Under the pieces are notes generated by a model. The model was not told where the DNA came from. It did no database searches and saw nothing but the letters and a program-made list of their open reading frames with translations. From assembly GCA_025359105.1 (NCBI GenBank), contig JANYHK010000010.1:39698-103697 (forward strand): a stretch of 64,000 nt of DNA, written 5' to 3'. This stretch comes from Myxococcales bacterium. GTDB lineage: Bacteria > Myxococcota_A > Polyangia > Polyangiales > Polyangiaceae. Positions 9,966 to 18,970 of this stretch are shown one piece after another. A program made the translations under genes and the position numbers. How positions within the stretch are numbered: the first letter of the stretch is position 1; each line of letters begins with the position of its first letter.

Positions 9966-11660
9966 TCACTGATCCATCTGGCGTTCGCGAATGCGATCGA
10001 GCACATCGCGCACGCGCGGATCGCCGGGCAAACTCCGGCGCGCGGTGAGGGCCTCGATCTCGGCGAGATCGAGCTCGCCCTCGTCGACGAGCGCCTCGGC
10101 GAGGCCGACGCGCGCGCGGAACGAGCCCGGATCGAAGGCGAGCGCGCGGCGGTAGGCGCCGTCGGCCTCCACCGGGTGGCCTTGCGCGAGGAGCGCGCTG
10201 CCGATCGCGACGCGCACCCCCGTGTCCGCGAGGAGCTCGTCGGCGCGGCGCAGCTCGCCCAGCGCTCCGTCGGCGTCGCCGAGCGCCAGACGCGCAAGCC
10301 CGAGCTCCAGCGCGCACTCGCCTGACCCTGGATCGAGTCGCGTGCTCTTCGCCAGCATCGAGACGCGGACCATCGGGGAGGCGTCGTTCGCACGCGACCG
10401 CTCACGCGTGGCGAGCCAGCCGCGCGTGGCGGCGAAGAGGAGCCAGGTGACCGCGGCGAGGCCGAGGAGCAACGGCGCCACGCGGCGCGGCCCCGCGCGC
10501 GCTCGCCGACCTCGCACGGTGACGCCGAGAACGAGGCCGGTGACGATCGCCACCGCGGGCTGGCGAAGCGGTGAATCTCCGAGGCTCGCGACCGCGACGG
10601 CGATGAGCGCCGCCGCGCCGCCGAGCCAGCGACCGCGCGCGTGCGCCCGGGCACCGAGGAGCAGCGCCCACGCCAGGAGAAGCGCAGCGACAGGCCCCGA
10701 TTCGACGGCCGCCTGGAGGTACTCCTCGTGGGCCGTCGTCGCGTTCACGAAACGGCGCGCCGCCTGGCCAGGCGACAGACGCGCGAGCTCTCGCCCCTGC
10801 GCCTCGAGGTAGACGTGACCGAATCGACCCAGCCCCGCTCCGAACGGCGCGGCGCTCGCCGCCGCGCGCGCCGTCTGGTGCCAGATCCACGCGCGGCCGC
10901 GCAGGGCGAGATCCGCCGGCACGTCCCCTTCCGCGGCCGCCGATCCCGCCACGCAGAACACCGCGAGCGCCGCAACGCCCGCTGCGCGCCGCGGCCAGCG
11001 CTTGCGCCGAAACGCGACCACGATCCCTGCGAAGACGAGGGCCGCGAGCGTCGCCCCCCAGCCGACGCGCGAGTGCGACACGGTCAGCGCACCCAGCTCG
11101 AGCGCGGTCGCGGTGAGCGCCGCCGCACATGCGGTCCGCGACCTGCGCCATGCATGCGCCGCATCGACGGAGAGGGGGAGAGTCACCGCCAGCAGCAAGC
11201 CGAGCCAGTTCGGGTTGCCCTGCCCTGCATGAAGCGCGAGGCCGCGCGTCCCGACGAGAGCGCTCCCGACGGCCGCCGTGGCGACGAGCGTCCCCGTCAA
11301 GAGCGCCGTCGTGCGCGCGAGCTGGGCCCCGAGGAGCGGCCCGAGGCGCGCGGCGATCGCGCCTGCGCCGAGCGCCGCCACGAACGTTGCGAGGTCGCGT
11401 GCGCCACACGGCAAGCCCCACGCGAGGCTCAGCGAGCTCACCCCGACGAACGCGATCCCGGCGCGCGCGCCCCACCCGATCGCGCGACGCGGCGACCGGC
11501 GCGTCAACCACGCCGCCAGAGCGAGCGCCGCGATCAAGAGCCCGAGGACGCGCTTCGGCTCCGCGGCCTCCGCGCGCGGATCGTAGGCGAAGCCCGCGAA
11601 CGCCAGCGCGGCGGCGACCGCCAGAATGCCGAGCTCTGCGCGCACGCGCAGCGTGGTCAC
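9966..11660 (-). CDS. Wzy/O-antigen-ligase-like membrane protein with C-terminal TPRs
   Basis: A 564-residue protein. The first 420 or so residues contain about ten hydrophobic helices and a large loop near residues 240-320 with RGRAWIWHQTARA, PFGAGLGRFGHVY and NATTAHEEYLQ. This matches the Wzy_C/O-antigen-ligase signature, including the conserved Arg and His residues used to move polysaccharide chains onto an acceptor. The C-terminal 130 residues are TPR-like helix pairs (ECALELGLARLALGD, GAYRRALAFDPGS). Such fusions occur in exopolysaccharide, O-antigen and protein O-glycosylation ligases, so the acceptor is uncertain. The GTG start overlaps the HEAT-repeat gene stop by 4 bp. No glycosyltransferase lies nearby. 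Confidence 0.8.
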   Translation of the reverse strand: MTTLRVRAELGILAVAAALAFAGFAYDPRAEAAEPKRVLGLLIAALALAAWLTRRSPRRAIGWGARAGIAFVGVSSLSLAWGLPCGARDLATFVAALGAGAIAARLGPLLGAQLARTTALLTGTLVATAAVGSALVGTRGLALHAGQGNPNWLGLLLAVTLPLSVDAAHAWRRSRTACAAALTATALELGALTVSHSRVGWGATLAALVFAGIVVAFRRKRWPRRAAGVAALAVFCVAGSAAAEGDVPADLALRGRAWIWHQTARAAASAAPFGAGLGRFGHVYLEAQGRELARLSPGQAARRFVNATTAHEEYLQAAVESGPVAALLLAWALLLGARAHARGRWLGGAAALIAVAVASLGDSPLRQPAVAIVTGLVLGVTVRGRRARAGPRRVAPLLLGLAAVTWLLFAATRGWLATRERSRANDASPMVRVSMLAKSTRLDPGSGECALELGLARLALGDADGALGELRRADELLADTGVRVAIGSALLAQGHPVEADGAYRRALAFDPGSFRARVGLAEALVDEGELDLAEIEALTARRSLPGDPRVRDVLDRIRERQMDQ

Positions 11661-13738
11661 GGCCGCTTCGCGGCGGCGCGATCGGCTCGCAAGTCGAGAA
11701 TGCGCCGGAGCTGATCCTTCACCGGTAGCCGCCCCTCACGGGCGAGGGCACGACGCAGCAGCTCCGTCACCAGCGGCCGTTCGTCGTGGAGGAGGTACTT
11801 CTCCGCCAGATCGCGCTCCACCCGCGTCGCGCCGCCCAGCGCGGCGAGCATTCGGAAGATGCCCTGCTCCGGATCCCACGTGAACCGCACGGCGGCGGCC
11901 GCGACCGCCATCGGGGCGTCCGGCCCGGCGGCGCGCTTGTCCAGCTCCGGGGCCATTCGCGCGCGACCCTTCGGCTCGGTCACGCGCCCGAGCAGGCGCA
12001 CGAACGACGGGAGCTGGTCCTGCGGCAGGTTGTCCATGTCGCGAAAGAGCGCGGCGGCGCCGGCCGCGTCGTCTGCGCGCGCGAGCGCCACGGCGGCGTG
12101 GATGCGCAGACGCGTGTTCTCGTGAACGAGGAGCGACGTGAGAAGCTCGCCCGCCTGTGCGTCGCTCAGATCGCCGGTCAAGTCGATCGCCTTGAGGGCA
12201 CGAAGGATGGCCTTGTGGGCGAGCGACGCCTGGATCTCGCTGCGGGCGAGGCTCCCCGCGCCGGCCGGTTTGAGCGTGGCCACCAGATCGGTCAGATCGC
12301 TGCGCCCCTTCGTCCACGCGAGCAACGTACGGCCCGGCACGTCGGGCGACTTGGAGGCCCGCATGAAGCCCTCGACCTCGCCGAGGGCGCACTGGGAGAG
12401 CTCCAGGCAGGTGAGGAGATCCTGCGTGACCCGCGGATCGTTCGCGCGGCCGAGCGCGATCGCCGCCTCTGCCTTGGTCTCCGGCACGAGGTAGAGCTTG
12501 TCCCACACGAGATCCGTCCGCTTGTACCCGCTGAGCGCGTAGATGGCGTAGATGGCCGCGCGCTTCAGGCTCGGGTTGGGATCATCCACGTACCGCTCGA
12601 GCACCTTCTCGCCGTCCTTCGCGTCGAGCTTGCCGATCGCCGTGACCGCCGAGAGGCGCACCATGTCGTTCTTGTCGTCGAGGGCCCCGCGCAAGAGGGG
12701 CAGCCCCTCGGGGCGGCGCACGTCGCCGAGCACGAACGCTGCGTTCATGCGGATCTGCGCCTGCTTGTGGCCCACGAGATCGCGCGCGGTACCGTAGAAC
12801 GCTCGCGGATCGAGGCGCTCGAGCGCGAACGCGATGTTGTTGAGCATCCGCGACTCGCGGACGTGCGGGATCTGTTCGAGGAGCGCGCGGGTCGCCGTCG
12901 TGTCGCCGATCTTGCCGAGCGCATAGACAGCGCGGTTGCGGACGCGCGTGTCGGAGTTCTTCATCAGCTTCACGAGCGCCGGCACGAGCTGCGGCGCGCG
13001 CAGCTCGCCGGCTGCGAACGTCCCGGCGAGGACCAGCGCGCCGTCGGTGCTGGCAAGCGCGTACGAGACGTCTCCGATCAGCTCGGCGCGATCGATGAGG
13101 TGCCGGCTCTTCCACAGGCCCTTGAACGCCGACACCCGCATCGACTCGAGCGCTTCCGGCGGTTTCTTCAAGGCGTCGCGGACGATCTTCACCGCCCGGC
13201 CGCTGCTCTGAGCGCCGAGCGCCTCGAGCGCCGCGGCTCGATTGCCCGGCTCCTCGTCCTCGCGCGCGAGGATCTTCGCGAGCGGCGCCACGTTGCCCGG
13301 ATCGGGGATCTTCCGCAGCGCGCCGATCGCGGCCCCGCGGACACCGGCATCCCAGGCCTCGAGCGCCCCCTGAAGCGCACCCAGCGCGCTGCGGTCGCCG
13401 AGCCTCCCGAGCATCTCGGCGCAGGTCGCGCGGAGCTTGTCGTCGACGTTGTCGGAGACGCAGCGCGCGATGGCCTTCGTCGACTTTCGCCCGAGGTTGA
13501 GGACGTCGGGGCTCGCGGGCATGTCGCGCTTCGACACGTTGATGAGGACCGTCTCGTCCTTGGGGATGGCGAGCAGCACCTCGCGCTTCTTCTTCGAGAG
13601 CTGATCGCTCGACAGGACCTCTCCCCCCTGCGGCGCGTCGTCGTCTTCATCGTCGGCGAGAGCCGTTCGCACGACCGCCGCGCTGGGGAGCGCCGCCAAG
13701 ATCACGAGGACCGCGGTCAGGCCATGCCGTGTCTTCAT
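11657..13738 (-). CDS. Secreted HEAT-repeat protein
   Basis: A 693-residue protein with a signal peptide (residues 1 to about 26, ending in ALA before an acidic DDEDDD run). It continues as many HEAT/PBS-lyase-type helical repeats of about 30-40 residues; examples are MLGRLGDRSALGAL, RNRAVYALGKIGD, RMNAAFVLGDVRRPEG and RLSAVTAIGKLDA. HEAT repeats form curved scaffolds for protein contacts; the signal peptide places this one outside the cytoplasm. It overlaps both neighbours by 4 bp (lipoprotein upstream, Wzy/TPR protein downstream), so the three are translationally coupled and probably work together at the envelope. I chose the ATG at 13738 because it gives the signal peptide and the coupling. 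Confidence 0.85.
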   Translation of the reverse strand: MKTRHGLTAVLVILAALPSAAVVRTALADDEDDDAPQGGEVLSSDQLSKKKREVLLAIPKDETVLINVSKRDMPASPDVLNLGRKSTKAIARCVSDNVDDKLRATCAEMLGRLGDRSALGALQGALEAWDAGVRGAAIGALRKIPDPGNVAPLAKILAREDEEPGNRAAALEALGAQSSGRAVKIVRDALKKPPEALESMRVSAFKGLWKSRHLIDRAELIGDVSYALASTDGALVLAGTFAAGELRAPQLVPALVKLMKNSDTRVRNRAVYALGKIGDTTATRALLEQIPHVRESRMLNNIAFALERLDPRAFYGTARDLVGHKQAQIRMNAAFVLGDVRRPEGLPLLRGALDDKNDMVRLSAVTAIGKLDAKDGEKVLERYVDDPNPSLKRAAIYAIYALSGYKRTDLVWDKLYLVPETKAEAAIALGRANDPRVTQDLLTCLELSQCALGEVEGFMRASKSPDVPGRTLLAWTKGRSDLTDLVATLKPAGAGSLARSEIQASLAHKAILRALKAIDLTGDLSDAQAGELLTSLLVHENTRLRIHAAVALARADDAAGAAALFRDMDNLPQDQLPSFVRLLGRVTEPKGRARMAPELDKRAAGPDAPMAVAAAAVRFTWDPEQGIFRMLAALGGATRVERDLAEKYLLHDERPLVTELLRRALAREGRLPVKDQLRRILDLRADRAAAKRP

Positions 13739-14103
13739 CCCTCTCGGACCTTTCTCGCGATCTTCTCGAGGCGTCGCAGGAGTGCCTCCTTCTTCACCCG
13801 ACCGGGCAGGTACCGCACGGCCACGTGCCGGCCGGAGCACCCGGGGCCGTCGTCCCACGAGACGAGCTCGACGCCGCGATCCTCGTAGAGCGCCAGATCG
13901 AAGCGCTCGTCGCAGTCGCTGGCGGGCTCCAGGTCCACCGTCACCTGGAGCGATGCGCGAGGCTCGCCGGCCGGGGTCGGCGCATCGTACGTGCCGGGCG
14001 CGCGCGCAGCTGGATTCTGGGCGCACGCGGCCGCAGAGAGGACCAGCCACGAGAGGACCAGCCACGAGAGGACCCGCGAGAGGGTGAGGGAGCGCGCGCG
14101 CAT
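13735..14103 (-). CDS. Small lipoprotein heading the HEAT/Wzy operon
   Basis: A 122-residue predicted lipoprotein. The signal sequence contains a duplicated WLVLS unit and ends in the lipobox SAAAC near residue 27. The mature part is short and beta-rich (LQVTVDLEPASDCDERFDLALYEDRG split by a Cys) with a second Cys in PGCSGRHVAVRYLPG, so one disulfide is plausible, and a Lys/Arg-rich C-terminal helix. The family is unknown to me. It is the first gene of a likely operon running to 8894 and overlaps the HEAT-repeat gene by 4 bp (ATGA). Confidence 0.75.
   Translation of the reverse strand: MRARSLTLSRVLSWLVLSWLVLSAAACAQNPAARAPGTYDAPTPAGEPRASLQVTVDLEPASDCDERFDLALYEDRGVELVSWDDGPGCSGRHVAVRYLPGRVKKEALLRRLEKIARKVREG
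14037..14073. repeat. 15-bp tandem duplication inside a signal sequence
   Basis: AGAGGACCAGCCACG occurs twice in direct succession, followed by a partial third copy. It is in frame and duplicates the five residues SWLVL in the hydrophobic core of the lipoprotein signal peptide, lengthening the core without breaking the gene. Confidence 0.9.
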
Positions 14104-14158
14104 CGTCTGACGACGTTGTACGCCAGCCCGCCACGTTTCTATTCCAATTTTCGAAGCT

Positions 14159-14545
14159 TCAGTTGATGACGACCTTGCTCTTGTACATGCCCATGCCGCA
14201 CTGAAACGTCAGCGTGCGGGGGGCGTCGGTCGGGACGTCGAGGGCGACGGCCTTGTTGAGCGGCAGCTCCTTCTTGAGGCTGATCTCGGGAAAGACGACC
14301 TCCTTCGCGCACGTTTCGTCGCTCGTGCGCGTGAAGAGGAGCTGCACCTTCTCGCCCTTTTTGACGTCGATCGACGACGGCGTGAAGCCTTTGTTGTCGA
14401 CCGTGATCGGGACCGCGCGCACCCCGGCTGCCACGGCGGAGGCGGCAGGCGCCGACGAGCTGCGCGGATCGTCCGATTTCTTGTCGCATCCCGACGCTGC
14501 GATGCCAAGCGAGCCTGCGAGTACGAGTACCAACGTGCCTCTCAT
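14159..14545 (-). CDS. Cupredoxin-like lipoprotein
   Basis: A 128-residue lipoprotein with a standard signal peptide and lipobox (AASGC, Cys20), followed by a cupredoxin-like beta domain. The family pattern is visible: VDNKGFTPSSIDVKKGEKVQL in two parts (strand then VKKGE turn), a central Cys (DETCAKEVVFP) and the C-terminal loop FQCGMGMYKS. In related copper-binding domains the ligands are Cys/His/Met in these loops; here FQCGMGM would supply Cys and Met, while a usual His is replaced. A role in copper handling or electron transfer is inference. The start is well supported by AGGAGAGG seven bases upstream. It is divergent from the dienelactone hydrolase. Confidence 0.85.
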   Translation of the reverse strand: MRGTLVLVLAGSLGIAASGCDKKSDDPRSSSAPAASAVAAGVRAVPITVDNKGFTPSSIDVKKGEKVQLLFTRTSDETCAKEVVFPEISLKKELPLNKAVALDVPTDAPRTLTFQCGMGMYKSKVVIN

Positions 14546-14592
14546 TGCGACCTCTCCTCTTACGATACCACTCTGTGTATCCTCGCCGCCTG

Positions 14593-15273
14593 ATGAGCAC
14601 ACGCACCCCCTTCGTGGCACGGAACGGCAAGAGCGCGGACGGCATCCTCCAGGAGCCAGCGGGGACGGACAAAGCGCCCGCCGTCGTCCTCATCCAGGAG
14701 TACTGGGGCGTGAACGCTCACGTCGTGAGCCTCGCGGAGCGCCTGGCGGCGGAGGGGTTCCTCGTCCTGGCGCCCGACCTCTACCATGGCCACATCGCCA
14801 AGACGCCCGAGGAGGCCGGCCAGATGATGGGGGCCCTCGATCGCGCGCAGGCGCTCGAGGAGATCGGCGGCGCCATCGACGTGCTCTCCGCGCACGCGCG
14901 AAGCAGCGGCAAGGTCGGCATCCTGGGCTTCTGCCTGGGGGGCGCGTACTCGTTCTCCGCCGCGGCCGTGCTGCCGGGGTTGTCGGCCGCCGTGCCGTTT
15001 TACGGGATCCCCGACGCGTCGAAGGTCGACCTCTCCAAGATCGCGATCCCGGTGCAGGCGCACTTCGCGAAGACCGACCAATGGGCGAAGCCCGAGCTTG
15101 CCCTCGCCGTGAAGACGCAGCTCGACGCGAAGCACGTACCCATGGAGCTGCACCTCTACGACGCGCAGCACGCGTTCATGAACGACACCCGCCCCGTGTA
15201 CGACGCCACCGCGGCGAAGCTCGCGTGGGGTCGGGCGGTGTCGTTCCTGAAGACGCACCTCGGGGCGGCGTAG
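14593..15273 (+). CDS. Dienelactone hydrolase-family protein
   Basis: A 226-residue alpha/beta hydrolase of the dienelactone hydrolase type. The nucleophile is Cys114 in GFCLGGAYS, as in true dienelactone hydrolases; the catalytic His is in DAQHAFMND and an Asp lies in between (FAKTDQWA). The conserved N-terminal VVLIQEYWGVN and LAPDLYHG are also present. The family opens lactone rings or hydrolyses related esters; the substrate here is unknown. It lies 4 bp before the first PTS gene on the same strand, so it is probably the first gene of that operon, which hints that the transported compound or its product may be a lactone or ester. That link is inference. Confidence 0.88.
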   Translation: MSTRTPFVARNGKSADGILQEPAGTDKAPAVVLIQEYWGVNAHVVSLAERLAAEGFLVLAPDLYHGHIAKTPEEAGQMMGALDRAQALEEIGGAIDVLSAHARSSGKVGILGFCLGGAYSFSAAAVLPGLSAAVPFYGIPDASKVDLSKIAIPVQAHFAKTDQWAKPELALAVKTQLDAKHVPMELHLYDAQHAFMNDTRPVYDATAAKLAWGRAVSFLKTHLGAA

Positions 15274-15277
15274 TCCG

Positions 15278-15772
15278 ATGGAGGGCGGGGGCGACGGGAC
15301 GCGCGCGCTCTTCTCTGCGGAGCTGTGCGTTCCGAGCCTCGTCGCCGCGAACGCGGAGCAGGCGATCCGTGCGCTGGCGCGCCTGCTCGCTGCGAAGGGG
15401 CACGTCCACCCGTCGTTCGAGGCGGCGGCGGTGCAGCGGGAGAAGAAGTCGCCCACCGGGCTCCCCTTCCCCGACGCGCCCGTCGCGCTTCCGCACGCGG
15501 AGCCCGAGCACGTGAAGACCGCGGCGGTGGCCGTCGCCCTGCTCGCGACGCCGGTGCGCTTCCGGGAGATGGGATCGCCGGCGGTGCAGCTGGGCGCGCG
15601 CATCGTCGTGATGCCGGCGCTCACGGCGAAGGACCAGGCCGCCGCCGGCCTCGCGGCGCTCCTCGAGCTGCTCCAGGACGGCGCCCTGCGCGCTGCGCTG
15701 CTCGCGGCGAAGACCCCCGAGGAGATGCTCGCCGCCATCCACGCGAAGCCGAACGGGACCGAGGGGCAATGA
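15278..15772 (+). CDS. PTS EIIA component, fructose/galactitol type
   Basis: A 164-residue PTS_EIIA type-2 domain. The active-site His is His73 in VALPHAEPEHV, in the usual context of a preceding Pro and following acidic/His residues. LLAAKGHVHPSFEAA matches the family's N-terminal helix, and the C-terminal helix AALLAAKTPEEMLAAI is typical. It accepts phosphate from HPr and passes it to EIIB. It resembles the GatA branch, consistent with the GatC-like EIIC next to it. It is separated by 1 bp from the EIIC gene and by 4 bp from the hydrolase gene. Confidence 0.88.
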   Translation: MEGGGDGTRALFSAELCVPSLVAANAEQAIRALARLLAAKGHVHPSFEAAAVQREKKSPTGLPFPDAPVALPHAEPEHVKTAAVAVALLATPVRFREMGSPAVQLGARIVVMPALTAKDQAAAGLAALLELLQDGALRAALLAAKTPEEMLAAIHAKPNGTEGQ

Positions 15773-15773
15773 C

Positions 15774-17189
15774 ATGGAACCTTTGACACACGCAGTCCGG
15801 TACGTCCTCGATCTCGGGGCGCCGGTGATGATGCCGCTCATCATCACGCTGCTCGGCCTCGCGCTGAAGCAAGGCTTCGCCAAGTCGTTCCGCGCAGGGC
15901 TCACCGTCGGCGTCGGGTTCATCGCCGTCGGGCTCGTCGTGAACTTGCTCGTCGGCGTCGTCGGCCCCAAGGCGATGGCGTTCGCGGAGGTGCTGGGCCT
16001 CAAGCTCGACATCCTCGACGTCGGCTGGCCGATGGGGGCGGCGGTCTCGTTCGCGTCGCCGATCGCGGCGGCGCTCATTCCCACGGTGCTCGTCCTGAAC
16101 GTGGTGCTCGTCGTCACGAAGGTCACGCGCACGGTCGACGTCGATCTCTGGAATTACTGGCACTTCATCTACACCGGCGCGCTCATCCACGCGGCGACGC
16201 ACTCGATGGCGCTCGGCGTGCTCGGCGCGTGCATCACGGCCGTCGTCATCTTCAAGCTCGCCGACTGGACGGCGCCGGCCGTGGAGCATCACTTCGGCCT
16301 GCCCGGCATTTCGCTGCCGCACACCGAGACGGTGAACTGGGCGCCGCTCATGTTCGCGCTCGAGCGCATCGAGCGGCGGATCCCGGGCCTCGCGAAGATC
16401 GAGGCCGATCCGGCGGCCATCCGAAGGCGCCTCGGTCTGCTCGGCGAGCCGATCCTCATGGGCGCGCTCCTCGGCGTCCTCATCGGCGCGCTCGGCGGCG
16501 TCGCGCTCTGGCGCGAGGGCAAGTACGGCCTCTGGCTGAAGGAGGTGCTGACCCTCGCGGTGACGATGTCGGCGGTGCTCGTCGTCCTTCCGAAGGTCGT
16601 CGCGATCCTGATGGAGGGGCTCATTCCCATCAGCGAGGGGGCGCGCGACTACTTGCAGAAGCGCTTCCCCGGGCGCGACGTGCTCATCGGCCTCGACGCC
16701 GCAGTGGTCATCGGGCACCCCGCGAACATGGCGATCGCGCTCCTTTGCGTGCCGATCGCGCTCCTCCTCGCGGTCATCCTGCCGGGCAACCGCATGCTGC
16801 CGTTCGGCGATCTCGCGGCGCTGCCCTTCTATGTCCTGTGGGGCGTCGCGGCGTCGCGCGGCAACATGGTGCGCGGGCTCATCAATGCCGTGATCATCGT
16901 CGCCTGCATCCTCTGGATCGGCACGAGCCTCGGGCCGCTCACGACCGAGCTGGCGCGCGCGGCGGGCTTTCGGCCCGAGGGACTCGGCGGCACGGCGGCG
17001 CAGTACCAGCAGTGGTCGGGCGTCGCGCTCGGGAGCCACGTGGTGCCGTGGATCGTGCTGCAGCTGTTCATGTGGGGGACGCCGGGCTTCTGGGTCGGCC
17101 TGGCGGCGGCCGTCGGCTACGGCGCCGTCTGGTGGTGGGTGCGCGGCGACGTGCGCGCGCAGTTCGTGAAGAAGAAGGACGACGCGTGA
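15774..17189 (+). CDS. PTS galactitol-type EIIC permease
   Basis: A 471-residue integral membrane protein of the EIIC-Gat family with about ten to twelve hydrophobic helices. Family hallmarks include the N-terminal LDLGAPVMMPLIITLLG, the NYWHFIYTGAL loop and VIGHPANMAIALL in the second half. EIIC forms the sugar channel and binding site, with phosphorylation done by EIIB. The Gat family also covers arabitol and other polyols, so the true substrate is open; no galactitol-1-phosphate dehydrogenase or tagatose-bisphosphate aldolase gene is nearby. Its stop TGA overlaps the GTG start of the HPr-EI gene. Confidence 0.9.
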   Translation: MEPLTHAVRYVLDLGAPVMMPLIITLLGLALKQGFAKSFRAGLTVGVGFIAVGLVVNLLVGVVGPKAMAFAEVLGLKLDILDVGWPMGAAVSFASPIAAALIPTVLVLNVVLVVTKVTRTVDVDLWNYWHFIYTGALIHAATHSMALGVLGACITAVVIFKLADWTAPAVEHHFGLPGISLPHTETVNWAPLMFALERIERRIPGLAKIEADPAAIRRRLGLLGEPILMGALLGVLIGALGGVALWREGKYGLWLKEVLTLAVTMSAVLVVLPKVVAILMEGLIPISEGARDYLQKRFPGRDVLIGLDAAVVIGHPANMAIALLCVPIALLLAVILPGNRMLPFGDLAALPFYVLWGVAASRGNMVRGLINAVIIVACILWIGTSLGPLTTELARAAGFRPEGLGGTAAQYQQWSGVALGSHVVPWIVLQLFMWGTPGFWVGLAAAVGYGAVWWWVRGDVRAQFVKKKDDA

Positions 17190-18970
17190 CGGTGCGCGTG
17201 CGCCTGCCCGAGGCTCTGCACGCGCGCCCGGCCAACCGCCTCGTGCGCCTCGCGCAGCGCTTCACGGCGACGGTGACGATCACGCGTGGCGCCAAGCAAG
17301 CGAAGGCGTCGAAGATCCTCGAGGTGCTGGCGCTCGGGGCGGCGACCGGCGACGAGATCGAGCTCGCTGCGACGGGGGACGACGCGGAGGCCGCGCTGGC
17401 GGCGCTCACGGAGCTGGTCGAGCGCGGCTTCCTCGGCGATCTCGTGCCGGAGACCGGAGCGGCCGCAGTCGAGGGCATCGCTATCGGTCGCGCGCTCTGC
17501 GTGGGCGAGGCCGCCGCGGACGACGACGCCGCAGCGGCAGGCGAGCCGCCGGAGGTGCGGGCCGCGGGAGCCTTCGCACGGGCACGCGCGTCGCTCGCGG
17601 TGCTCATCGCCTCGCTGTCGCCGCGCGAGGCGGCGCTTTTCGAGCCCGAGGTGCAAATCTTGATCGATCTCGAGGCCGTCGTTCTCGCCCGGGTCGCGGA
17701 GGGCGAGGCGATCACCGCGGCGATCCTCGCGGCGACGACGGCGGCCCAGACCGATCTCATCCAGGATGCGCGATCGCGTCTCCTCGAGGGGCTCGGCGCG
17801 AAGGCGCCCGATCCCCGGCTCGCGCTCCTGACCGTGGACACCGTGCTCGTCGCCGAGGAGGTCACGCCGTCGCTCGTGGCGGCGCTCCCGGCCGCGGTCG
17901 TCGGCGTGCTCGCGATGGCGGCCGACGACGCCGGCCAGACCACCGGGTTCACCTCGCACGCCGCGATCCTCGCGCGAGGTCGCGGGCTGCCGCTGGCGTT
18001 CTTCCCGTCGTACGTGTTGGCGCAGATTGAAGAGGGCGAGCTCGTCGTCCTCGACACGACCACGTCTCCTGCCAACGTATGGCCGTCGCCGAGCGAGGCG
18101 CTCGTGGACAGCGCGAAGCAGCGACGCGCCCTGCGGGCCACGGAGCTCGCGGCCGAGGCCGCCGCGGCGCTCGCCCCGCTCACACACCTGGGTGTGGTGG
18201 TGCGCGCGAACCTGTCGTCCTTGTCCGAGCCGCTCCCGCCTGGAGCCGAGGGCGTGGGGCTGCTGCGCACGGAGCTCGTCTTCGCCGGCCGCGCGACGGC
18301 GCCGAGCGAGGCGGAGCAGCACGCCGCGGCGCTCGCGATCGTGACGCGCGCCGCCGGGCAGCCGGTCATCGCGCGGCTCTACGACGCGGGCGGCGACAAA
18401 CCGCTCCCGTTCCTTCCGTCCCCGCCGGGGCAGGACGCGCGGGGCATGGAGCTCCTCTTCGGGCACCCGACGGTGCTCGCCACCCAGGTGCGCGCGCTCG
18501 GGCGCGCGGGGGCCAGGGTGCTCCTGCCGCTCGTTCGCGGCGCGGGCGACGTCGAGGCCGTCCGGGCGCTCGCGCCGGCGGGGACCGAGGTGGGCGCGAT
18601 GATCGAGACGCCAGAGGCCGTCGCGCTCACCGGGGAAATCGCCCGCGCCGCCGACTTCGTCTGCATCGGAACGAACGATCTGTCCGCCGCCATCCTCGGC
18701 CAGGCGCGCGAGAAGAGCGCCCTCTCCCGCGATCCGCGCGTCTTCCGCCTCGTCGCCGAGGTCGTCCGGGCGGCGCACGCGGCCGGGCGCCGCGTCACCG
18801 TTTGCGGGGAAATCGCCGGCGATCCGGCGGGCGCGCAGGCCCTGGTCGGGCTCGGCGTCGACGCGCTCAGCGTCGCGCCCACGCGGCTCGCGGGCGTCCG
18901 TCGCGCGCTCGCGGCCGCGACGAAGGACGATTGCGCCCGCGCCGCCCGAGCGGCTATGCAGGAAGGATGA
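17186..18970 (+). CDS. HPr-Enzyme I fusion (PTS phosphotransferase)
   Basis: A 594-residue fusion of HPr and Enzyme I. Residues 1 to about 87 are HPr, with active His12 in LPEALHARPANRLV and Ser42 at the usual regulatory serine position (KASKILEVLALGA). Enzyme I follows: GIAIGRAL at its start, a helical HPr-contact region, the phosphohistidine domain with His258 in GFTSHAAILARG, and the PEP-binding barrel with GVGLLRTELVF, LYDAGGDKPLPFL, ARGMELL, IETPEAVAL, IGTNDLS and active Cys in VTVCGEIAGD. The EI part is about 505 residues, shorter than the usual 570 or so, mainly through reduced loops. It draws phosphate from PEP and feeds EIIA and EIIB. The start is GTG, overlapping the EIIC stop (GTGA). 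Confidence 0.92.
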   Translation: MTVRVRLPEALHARPANRLVRLAQRFTATVTITRGAKQAKASKILEVLALGAATGDEIELAATGDDAEAALAALTELVERGFLGDLVPETGAAAVEGIAIGRALCVGEAAADDDAAAAGEPPEVRAAGAFARARASLAVLIASLSPREAALFEPEVQILIDLEAVVLARVAEGEAITAAILAATTAAQTDLIQDARSRLLEGLGAKAPDPRLALLTVDTVLVAEEVTPSLVAALPAAVVGVLAMAADDAGQTTGFTSHAAILARGRGLPLAFFPSYVLAQIEEGELVVLDTTTSPANVWPSPSEALVDSAKQRRALRATELAAEAAAALAPLTHLGVVVRANLSSLSEPLPPGAEGVGLLRTELVFAGRATAPSEAEQHAAALAIVTRAAGQPVIARLYDAGGDKPLPFLPSPPGQDARGMELLFGHPTVLATQVRALGRAGARVLLPLVRGAGDVEAVRALAPAGTEVGAMIETPEAVALTGEIARAADFVCIGTNDLSAAILGQAREKSALSRDPRVFRLVAEVVRAAHAAGRRVTVCGEIAGDPAGAQALVGLGVDALSVAPTRLAGVRRALAAATKDDCARAARAAMQEG

